Source of the DNA: Caenispirillum bisanense
GTDB lineage: Bacteria; Pseudomonadota; Alphaproteobacteria; Rhodospirillales; Rhodospirillaceae
Direction of reading: 5' to 3'
Assembly: GCF_039523075.1 (NCBI RefSeq)
Contig: NZ_BAAAEP010000018.1
Location: 15,304 to 79,303, forward strand
Length of the DNA: 64,000 nucleotides
Shown here: in pieces, positions 58,272 through 64,000 of the stretch
Layout of the letters: each line of letters starts with the position of its first letter
Numbering within the stretch: the first letter of the stretch is position 1
Translations under genes and position numbers: made by a program
Notes under the pieces: generated by a model
Told to the model about the DNA's origin: nothing
Database searches by the model: none
Seen by the model: the letters and a program-made list of their open reading frames with translations, nothing else

Positions 58272-59756
58272 CTACTTCACCAGCTTCAGCAGGCCGAACA
58301 CCCGCGCCATGGCGCTGCGGATGGACTGGGCCTGGGCCGCCGCCGGGGCCGCCGCCGCCCCATCGCCGAGCGACTGCTGCAACCGGCGGCGGCGCTCGGC
58401 GGTGATGGTGGAGATGGCCTCGGTCAGGGCCGGGCGGGCCTCCAGCAGCGGCGCCAGGGCATCGCGGCCGACTTCCCAGGCGATGCTGTCGGTCAGCGCC
58501 CGCACGGTGGCGCTGCGCGGTTCGCCGGTCAGCATGGCCATCTCGCCGATCAGGTCGCCGGGGGTGACGTGGCCGACCACGCGGCCGTCCACCAGCGCCT
58601 CCAGGAAGCCTTCGGCGACCACGTGCAGCACGTCGCCGCTGTCGCCCTGGCGGACGACGGTTTCGCCGGGGGCGAAGTGGTGGCGGGTGGCGCGGCCGGC
58701 CAGTTCCGCCAGTTCGGCATCGGTCAGCGGCTCGAACAGTGCCACCCGGCGCAGCACCGCCACCGCGTCCTCGGCCAGGCGCTCGCCATTGCCGTCGACG
58801 ACGATGCGGCGGCTGGTGGCGATGCCGATGCCGGCGGCGTAGAGGTGGCGCAGCACCGTGCGCAGCACCTGGTCGCGGGCCACGCCGATGGGGCTCTTGC
58901 GGTGGTCGTGCATGAACACGCAGCGCCAGGTGACGCCGTCGCCGCTGACCGATTGCGCCTCCACCCGCACCGGCTCGCACACCGGGCCGCCGCGCGAGGC
59001 GACGTCGTGCAGGGCGGCCAGCAGCACGCGGCTGGTGCGGGCCGGGCTGAAGCCGCTTTCCACCGGCACTTCCACCGACAGCTGCGAGGTGGTCTGCGGC
59101 TGCGCCACGTTGATGACGACGGCCTCGGAAATCTCGCGGTTGGGGATGATGGCGACGGTGCTTTCGACCGTCAGCACCCGCACCGCCCGCCAGGAAATCT
59201 CCTGCACCGTGCCCAGCACCTCGGTGCCGCGGATGCGGACATGGATGCGCTCGCCGATCTGAAACGGCCGCTCCAGGTTGATGGCAAGGCCCATGAACAG
59301 GTCGAGGATGATGCTGCGCAGGGCGAAGCCGAGCACGATGCCGATGACGCCGGAAAAGGCGGCCAGTCCGGCCAGCAGATCCTTGCCGAACAGGGTGCCG
59401 AGCAGCCCGCCGAAGGTGACCAGATAGACCGTGCCGGTGGCGATCTGCACCAGCACCTTGGGCGCCGAGCCGTCGCGGCGGGGGGCCAGCCGGCGCCAGG
59501 CGTGCTGGCGGATGGTGCGGGCGACGGCCCAGCCGCCGGTGATCCACAAGGCCACCACCAGCAGCGTGTGACGGTGGCGGCCGAACCACGCCGCCAGGTC
59601 GCTGTCCACGGTGGACAGGTCGACGCCGTCGGCCACCAGCAGGCCGCTGACCACCGCCAGCGGCAGGAACGTCACCGCAAGTCTGCCCAGGCGAATCCCC
59701 ATGATGGCAGCAAGGCCCCCCTTCAGCCCGAACCCCGATCCCCAAGCCGCCAGCAT
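58272..59756 (-). CDS. MscS-family mechanosensitive channel with C-terminal cNMP-binding domain
   Basis: A 494-residue protein. The N-terminal 150 residues hold about four membrane helices. The MscS pore and beta domain follow: GVIGIVLGFALRSIILDLFMGLAINLERPFQIGE with TVQEISWRAVRV and IIPNREISE. Residues ~345-455 are a cNMP-binding domain, with FAPGETVVRQGDSGD and the cassette GEMAMLTGEPRSATV intact in Glu and Arg. Gating may therefore respond to a cyclic nucleotide as well as tension. An ATG at 59702 is an alternative start. It is divergent from def. Confidence 0.9.
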   Translation of the reverse strand: MLAAWGSGFGLKGGLAAIMGIRLGRLAVTFLPLAVVSGLLVADGVDLSTVDSDLAAWFGRHRHTLLVVALWITGGWAVARTIRQHAWRRLAPRRDGSAPKVLVQIATGTVYLVTFGGLLGTLFGKDLLAGLAAFSGVIGIVLGFALRSIILDLFMGLAINLERPFQIGERIHVRIRGTEVLGTVQEISWRAVRVLTVESTVAIIPNREISEAVVINVAQPQTTSQLSVEVPVESGFSPARTSRVLLAALHDVASRGGPVCEPVRVEAQSVSGDGVTWRCVFMHDHRKSPIGVARDQVLRTVLRHLYAAGIGIATSRRIVVDGNGERLAEDAVAVLRRVALFEPLTDAELAELAGRATRHHFAPGETVVRQGDSGDVLHVVAEGFLEALVDGRVVGHVTPGDLIGEMAMLTGEPRSATVRALTDSIAWEVGRDALAPLLEARPALTEAISTITAERRRRLQQSLGDGAAAAPAAAQAQSIRSAMARVFGLLKLVK

Positions 59757-59879
59757 AGCCGAGACCTTGCAAAGGTGAAGTGTCTTGCGACTCCACGCCC
59801 CGGCCGCCGCCCGCCTTGACGCCCGGCCCCCCGGCGATTATGTCCTGACCCTTCGGAAACCGCTGGTACCTCGCTCGCC

Positions 59880-60425
59880 ATGGCCCTGCTTCCCATCCTC
59901 GTCGCCCCCGATCCGCGCCTGAAGCTCAAGGCCAAGCCGGTGGAGAAGGTCGATGCCGCCGTCGCCCGGCTGATGGACGACATGCTGGAGACCATGTACG
60001 CCGCCCCCGGCATCGGCCTGGCCGCGCCGCAGGTGGGGGTGTCGCAGCGGGTGATCGTGGTCGACGTGTCGCCGGAGGGGGAGCGCAACCCCCTGCGCAT
60101 GGCCAACCCGGAAATCATCTGGGCCAGCGACGAGCTGCGCCCCTACGAGGAAGGCTGCCTGTCGCTGCCCGAGCAGTATGACGAGGTGGAGCGGCCGACG
60201 CGCATCACCGTGCGCTACCTCGACCATCAGAACGAGGTGCGGGAACTGGAGGCCGACGGCCTGCTCGCCACCTGCATCCAGCACGAGATCGACCACCTGG
60301 ACGGCCGCCTGTTCGTCGATCACCTGTCGTCGCTGCGCCGGAACATGATCCTGCGCAAGCTGACCAAGATGAAGAAGGCCGATCCGTCGCTCGGCCAGCC
60401 GAACGAAGCCGTCGCCGCCCGCTGA
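59880..60425 (+). CDS. def: Peptide deformylase
   Basis: Metal enzyme removing the N-formyl group from new proteins. The 181-residue product has all three motifs: GIGLAAPQVG, EGCLSLPE with the metal-ligand Cys, and QHEIDHLDG with the catalytic Glu and two His ligands. It is 30 bp upstream of fmt, the usual def-fmt operon. Confidence 0.97.
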   Translation: MALLPILVAPDPRLKLKAKPVEKVDAAVARLMDDMLETMYAAPGIGLAAPQVGVSQRVIVVDVSPEGERNPLRMANPEIIWASDELRPYEEGCLSLPEQYDEVERPTRITVRYLDHQNEVRELEADGLLATCIQHEIDHLDGRLFVDHLSSLRRNMILRKLTKMKKADPSLGQPNEAVAAR

Positions 60426-60455
60426 GGCCGGCGGCGGAGAAGGGGGACCACCATC

Positions 60456-61376
60456 ATGCGCGTCGTCTTCATGGGAACGCCGGACTTCTCGGTGCCGGTG
60501 CTGGAGGCGCTCGCCGCCCGGCACGAGGTCGCCTGCGTCTACAGCCAGCCGCCGCGTCCCGCCGGCCGCGGCCAGAAGGAACGGCCGGGGCCGGTCCACG
60601 CCCGGGCGCTGGAACTGGGCATCCCGGTCCGCACCCCCACCTCGCTGCGCACCGAAGAAGCGCAGGCGGAGTTCGACGAACTGGATGCCGACGTGGCGGT
60701 GGTGGCGGCCTATGGCCTGATCCTGCCGGAACCGATCCTGGAAAGCCCCAAGCTCGGCTGCCTCAACGTTCATGCCAGCCTGCTGCCGCGCTGGCGCGGC
60801 GCCGCCCCCATCCAGCGCGCCATCATGGCCGGCGACACGGTGACCGGCGTCACCATCATGGAGATGGAGCTGGGGCTGGATACCGGCCCCATGCTCATCC
60901 GCCGCGAGGTGCCGATCACCGACGAAACCACGGCGCAGGAGCTGCACGATACCCTGTCGCAGGTGGGCGCGGCGCTGATGGTGGAGGCGCTCGACCTCAT
61001 CCTGGAGGGCGAGCTTGACGGCGAGGAACAGCCGGAAGAGGGCGTAACCTACGCGAAGAAGATCGACAAGGACGAAGCCCGCATCGACTTCGCCCGCCCG
61101 GCCGGGCAGGTGCTGCGCCACATCCACGGCCTGTCGCCCTTCCCCGGCGCCTGGTGCGAGGTGGAGGGCGAGCGCCTGAAGATCCTGACCTGCCGCGCCG
61201 AAGACGGCCGCGCCGGGGCGGAGCCGGGCACGGTGCTTGACGACGACCTGCTGATCGCCTGCGCCGACGGCACCGCCCTGCGGCCGCTGCTGCTGCAGCG
61301 GGCCGGCAAGGGGGCGCTGGAGCGCGACGCCCTGCTGCGCGGTTTCCGGATCGCTGCCGGCAGCCGCCTCGGGTGA
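60456..61376 (+). CDS. fmt: Methionyl-tRNA formyltransferase
   Basis: Formylates initiator Met-tRNA using 10-formyltetrahydrofolate. The 306-residue product has the N-terminal VVFMGTPDFSVPVLE, the YSQPPRPAGRGQK loop, VAAYGLILPEPIL, and the catalytic NVHASLLPRWRGAAPIQRAI (Asn-His pair) and a later Asp in ELGLDTGPML. The C-terminal OB domain has GEDGRAGAEPGTV-like sequence. It ends before a bidirectional terminator shared with ilvE. Confidence 0.97.
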   Translation: MRVVFMGTPDFSVPVLEALAARHEVACVYSQPPRPAGRGQKERPGPVHARALELGIPVRTPTSLRTEEAQAEFDELDADVAVVAAYGLILPEPILESPKLGCLNVHASLLPRWRGAAPIQRAIMAGDTVTGVTIMEMELGLDTGPMLIRREVPITDETTAQELHDTLSQVGAALMVEALDLILEGELDGEEQPEEGVTYAKKIDKDEARIDFARPAGQVLRHIHGLSPFPGAWCEVEGERLKILTCRAEDGRAGAEPGTVLDDDLLIACADGTALRPLLLQRAGKGALERDALLRGFRIAAGSRLG

Positions 61377-61475
61377 TAGGTGAGTTTGGGCTGCCCTCAG
61401 GCGCCGGGCGGCCGCTCCTCGCGGCCTTGGCTCTCGCCGCAGGAGCGGCGGGTATGACCTCTCCGCACCGACAGC

Positions 61476-61514
61476 AAAAAGCCCCGCGACCGGCGCTCGG
61501 TCGCGGGGCTTTTC
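61476..61514. terminator. Bidirectional rho-independent terminator
   Basis: AAAAAGCCCCGCGACC pairs with GGTCGCGGGGCTTTT across a short loop, with A and T tracts on both sides. It serves convergent fmt and ilvE. Confidence 0.95.
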
Positions 61515-61540
61515 GTGTGCCGGTGCCGGCGGCCGAACGA

Positions 61541-62458
61541 TCAGTCGGCCGATTCGGAGACGGCGGCCGCCAGGGTGTTGGTGCGGCCGACGGCGGCGTC
61601 GTAGTCGGCGATCAGCGCCTTGCACACCTCGCCCGGGGTGAAGGTGTAGTCGCCGATCTGGCGCACCGGGGTGACTTCCGCCGCCGTGCCGGTCAGGAAG
61701 CATTCCTGCGCCTTGGCCATTTCTTCCGGCTGGATCGCCCGTTCGATGACGGTGTAACCGCGCTTCTTCGCCAGCTCGATGACCGTGCGGCGGGTGATGC
61801 CGTCCAGGAAGCAGTCGGGCGTCGGGGTGTGGATCTCGCCGTTCATGACGAAGAACACGTTGGCGCCGGTCGCTTCCGCCACCTGGCCGCGCCAGTCGAG
61901 CAGCAGGGCGTCATCGAAGCCCAGGTTTTCGGCCCGGTGCTTGGACAGGGTGCAGATCATGTAGAGGCCGGCGGCCTTGGACTTGACCGGCGCGGTGCGC
62001 GGGTCGGGGCGGCGCCAGTCGGACAGCATGAGGCGGATGCCGGCGAGGCGCGCTTCCGGCGAGAAGTAGCTCGGCCACGGCCAGGTGGCGATGGCGACGT
62101 GGATCCTGGTCTGCTGCGCCGCCACGCCCATCATTTCCGACCCGCGCCACGCCACCGGGCGGACGTAGCCGTCGACGATGTTGTTGGCTTTCACGGTCGC
62201 CAGGGTGGCTTCGTCCAGTTCAGCGGCGGTGTAGGGCACTTCGAAGCCCAGTTCCCGGCCGGAGGCGATGAGGCGCTCGGAGTGCTCCGTCAGCTTGAAG
62301 ACCTTGCCGTTGTACACGCGCTCCCCTTCGAACACGCAGCTGGCGTAGTGCAGGGCGTGGCTGAGGACGTGCAGCTTGGCATCGCGCCAGTCGACCATCT
62401 GGCCGTCGTACCAGATCAGCCCGTCGCGGTCGTCGAAGGAGGGCACCGACATGTTCAT
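61541..62458 (-). CDS. ilvE: Branched-chain amino acid aminotransferase
   Basis: PLP enzyme (fold type IV) for the last step of Ile, Leu and Val synthesis. The 305-residue product has HYASCVFEGER, VRPVAWRGSE, and the PLP lysine region in TAPVKSKAAGLYM, then DDALLLDWRGQVAEATGANVFFV and ITRRTVIELAKKRG. Start: ATG 62458 or, with better spacing to GAGG, ATG 62452. It is divergent from petP, an order known in Rhodobacter. Confidence 0.94.
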   Translation of the reverse strand: MNMSVPSFDDRDGLIWYDGQMVDWRDAKLHVLSHALHYASCVFEGERVYNGKVFKLTEHSERLIASGRELGFEVPYTAAELDEATLATVKANNIVDGYVRPVAWRGSEMMGVAAQQTRIHVAIATWPWPSYFSPEARLAGIRLMLSDWRRPDPRTAPVKSKAAGLYMICTLSKHRAENLGFDDALLLDWRGQVAEATGANVFFVMNGEIHTPTPDCFLDGITRRTVIELAKKRGYTVIERAIQPEEMAKAQECFLTGTAAEVTPVRQIGDYTFTPGEVCKALIADYDAAVGRTNTLAAAVSESAD

Positions 62459-62609
62459 CGCCTCGAAGTGGAGAAAAGTTGCCGAAACTCGGTTGGCCTG
62501 GGTAACATCGTTCCGTCACATAAGTCAATATGACTGTCCCAGTAGGGCTGTGCCATACTGGCCTGCGATGTCATCCTCATCCTAACCACAGCCGAGCCGC
62601 CGCCGCCAC

Positions 62610-63161
62610 ATGTCCGATATCAAATCCGGCGCAAACCTGCTCTTCCTGAGGGAAGAGGAACTGCGCCAGGGCATCGAACTGCTGTTCTTCGCCTACCGCG
62701 ACTTCACCGGCGAGGCGGACGCCATGCTGGCCCGCCACGGCTTCGGCCGCGCCCACCACCGGGTGATCTACTTCGTCGGCCGCCACCCCGGCATGAGCGT
62801 GAGCGAACTGCTGACCATCCTGAAGATCACCAAGCAGAGCCTGTCGCGGGTGCTGAGCCAGCTGGTGAAGGAAGGCTTCATCGTCCAGCGCCAGGGCGTG
62901 CGCGACCGCCGCCAGCGGCTGCTGGAACTGACGGAAAAGGGCGTCGAGCTGGAACGCCAGTTGACCGAACGCCAGCGCCGCCGCATCGCCCGCGCCTACC
63001 GCGAGGCCGGGCCGGGGGCGGTGGAGGGCTTCCGCCGGGTGCTGGCCGGCATGACCGACGAGCCCGACCGCTCCCGCTTCCTGGCCGGCGTCGCCGGCCC
63101 CGGCCGCCGCTCCGGCGGCGGTGCGGGCGGCAGCGGTGGCGGCAGCGGCGGCACGCGCTGA
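62610..63161 (+). CDS. petP: MarR-family regulator, PetP-like
   Basis: A 183-residue winged-helix protein with the MarR pattern. A helical N terminus is followed by SVSELLTILKITKQSLSRVLSQLVKEGFIV (recognition region ~65-92), the wing DRRQRLLELTEKG, and a C-terminal dimer helix. PetP with PetR controls cytochrome bc1 genes in Rhodobacter capsulatus, and its location after ilvE matches. The last 20 residues are a Gly/Ser repeat tail. It lies 13 bp before the response regulator. Confidence 0.83.
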   Translation: MSDIKSGANLLFLREEELRQGIELLFFAYRDFTGEADAMLARHGFGRAHHRVIYFVGRHPGMSVSELLTILKITKQSLSRVLSQLVKEGFIVQRQGVRDRRQRLLELTEKGVELERQLTERQRRRIARAYREAGPGAVEGFRRVLAGMTDEPDRSRFLAGVAGPGRRSGGGAGGSGGGSGGTR

Positions 63162-63174
63162 GGCGGGGGCGGCG

Positions 63175-63903
63175 GTGAGCGAGGAAACCCCCCACATCCT
63201 GGTGGTCGACGACGACGAACGGCTGCGCAAGCTGCTGCGCAAGTACCTGTCAGACAACGGCTATCTGGTCACCGTCGCGGTCGACGCGGAAGAGGCGCGG
63301 CGGCAGCTGGCGGTGATGGAATTCGACCTCATGGTGCTCGACGTCATGATGCCGGGCGAAACCGGCTTCGACCTGGCGCGGGCGCTGCGGGAGGAAGGGC
63401 AGGCGGTGCCCATCCTCATGCTGACGGCCATGGGCGAGACGGAAGACCGCATCCAGGGCCTGGAAACCGGCGCCGACGATTACCTCGCCAAGCCGTTCGA
63501 GCCGCGCGAGCTGCTGCTGCGCATCGCCGCCATCCTGCGCCGCGCCGCCCAGCCGCAGCCGCCGGCCCCGGCCGCCTCGGCGGTGCTGGCGGCGGCGGCG
63601 GCCGCGGCGGCGGAGCTGCGTTTCGGCGAGATCGTCTATGACCGCAAGCGCGAAGACCTTGCCCGCCACGGCGTCCGCATCCATCTGACCACGGCGGAAG
63701 CGGCGCTGCTGAAGGTGCTGGCCGACCACCCGCACGAGGTGCTGAGCCGCGAGGATCTGGCGGCCGCTACCGGGGCGCTCGGCAACCAGCGCAGCGTCGA
63801 CGTGCAGGTCACCCGCCTGCGCAAGAAGCTGGAGGATGACGCCCGCCTGCCGCGTTACCTGCAGACCGTGCGCGGCAAGGGCTACCTGCTGCGGCCGGAC
63901 TGA
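63175..63903 (+). CDS. petR: OmpR-family response regulator, PetR-like
   Basis: A 242-residue two-component regulator. The receiver (~5-120) has the acidic pair DDD, the phospho-acceptor in MVLDVMMPGETG, LTAMGE and DDYLAKPFEPREL. The C-terminal OmpR winged helix (~150-240) has GVRIHLTTAEAALLKVL and SVDVQVTRLRKKLEDD with TVRGKGYLL. An Ala/Pro-rich linker separates them. GTG 63175 is the start, coupled to petP. No kinase gene is visible in the 97 bp left. Confidence 0.86.
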   Translation: MSEETPHILVVDDDERLRKLLRKYLSDNGYLVTVAVDAEEARRQLAVMEFDLMVLDVMMPGETGFDLARALREEGQAVPILMLTAMGETEDRIQGLETGADDYLAKPFEPRELLLRIAAILRRAAQPQPPAPAASAVLAAAAAAAAELRFGEIVYDRKREDLARHGVRIHLTTAEAALLKVLADHPHEVLSREDLAAATGALGNQRSVDVQVTRLRKKLEDDARLPRYLQTVRGKGYLLRPD

Positions 63904-63934
63904 TCATGCAGCGCGCATAGAACCGGAAGACCGC

Positions 63935-64000
63935 CATGAAGCTGACCGCCCTCAGCCACAGCACAACCCGATGCAGGGGATCGACAGGCTCGGCAGGTTG
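63935..64000 (+). CDS. Possible 5' end of an unidentified gene
   Basis: An ATG at 63935, preceded by GGAAGACC, opens a frame that runs to the window edge for 22 codons without a stop. It encodes a basic, Ser/Thr-rich start (M-K-L-T-A-L-S-H-S-T-T). The fragment is too short to identify, and it may not be coding. Confidence 0.2.

Noticed and set aside
1..64000. tRNA, rRNA, CRISPR arrays, insertion sequences, integrases and phage genes
   Set aside because: No sequence with the expected motifs or repeat spacing was recognised by eye on either strand.

Overview
The window is very GC-rich and densely coded on both strands. Its gene content is that of an alphaproteobacterium, most likely of the Rhodospirillales or a close relative. 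The evidence is a phasin and other polyhydroxyalkanoate-linked genes, a petP/petR-type regulator pair beside ilvE, an ECF41 sigma factor, an AMMECR1/MEMO fusion, and the order proC - YbjN - ubiK - hldD - lgt - MidA-like - pgeF. The lineage is inferred from content; no rRNA or tRNA gene was seen. It reads as core chromosome: no transposase, integrase, phage gene or CRISPR array was found.

Layout. 1-2.8 kb: the adenosylcobalamin nucleotide-loop genes, cobU (cut by the left edge), a cobC-like phosphatase and a frameshifted cobS on the minus strand, divergent from cobT. 2.8-11.2 kb: a cyclic-nucleotide-domain/repeat protein, a gamma-glutamyltranspeptidase lipoprotein, an amidase, a flavin reductase and an EamA exporter. 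11.2-15.2 kb: a lipid A/Kdo operon (acyltransferase, lpxK, waaA, a DUF374 acyltransferase). 15.3-16.1 kb: a yybP-ykoY manganese riboswitch ahead of a GDT1/UPF0016 transporter. 16.1-17.6 kb: an ECF41 sigma factor, its carboxymuconolactone-decarboxylase partner and a matching ECF41 promoter. 17.7-19.4 kb: a protein with an RGS-like C-terminal domain, then a DapB homologue lacking the catalytic histidines. 19.4-21.3 kb: agmatine catabolism (aguA, aguB). 21.5-29.3 kb: ppa, murJ, a PAS histidine kinase, a Crp/Fnr regulator, a NifU-like scaffold and a MEMO-AMMECR1 fusion.

29.4-45.3 kb: a MaoC hydratase, an amidase, a PAP2 phosphatase with an ArnT-like glycosyltransferase, lptG, a cobalamin adenosyltransferase, etfBA-hbd, a second ArnT-like/PAP2 pair, a secreted MetX-like hydrolase, csaA, pdxJ and a phasin. 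Two copies of an approximately 200-bp element lie about 13.5 kb apart here. Each has an upstream hairpin, a 29-30-codon ORF beginning M-x-W-I-P-R, and a near-identical downstream hairpin. 45.3-52.4 kb: proC, YbjN, ubiK, hldD, lgt, MidA-like, pgeF and a lipoprotein. 52.4-64 kb: tam, a TetR regulator with an HPP-family membrane protein, a TPR/B12/radical SAM protein, a DUF533 protein, an MscS channel with a cyclic-nucleotide domain, def-fmt, ilvE and petP-petR.

Themes: envelope lipid and LPS remodelling, cobalamin synthesis and use, PHA/acyl-CoA metabolism, and several signalling proteins of unknown input. The observations most worth a second look are the duplicated small-ORF element, the RGS-like domain, the ECF41 unit with its promoter, and the His-less DapB homologue.
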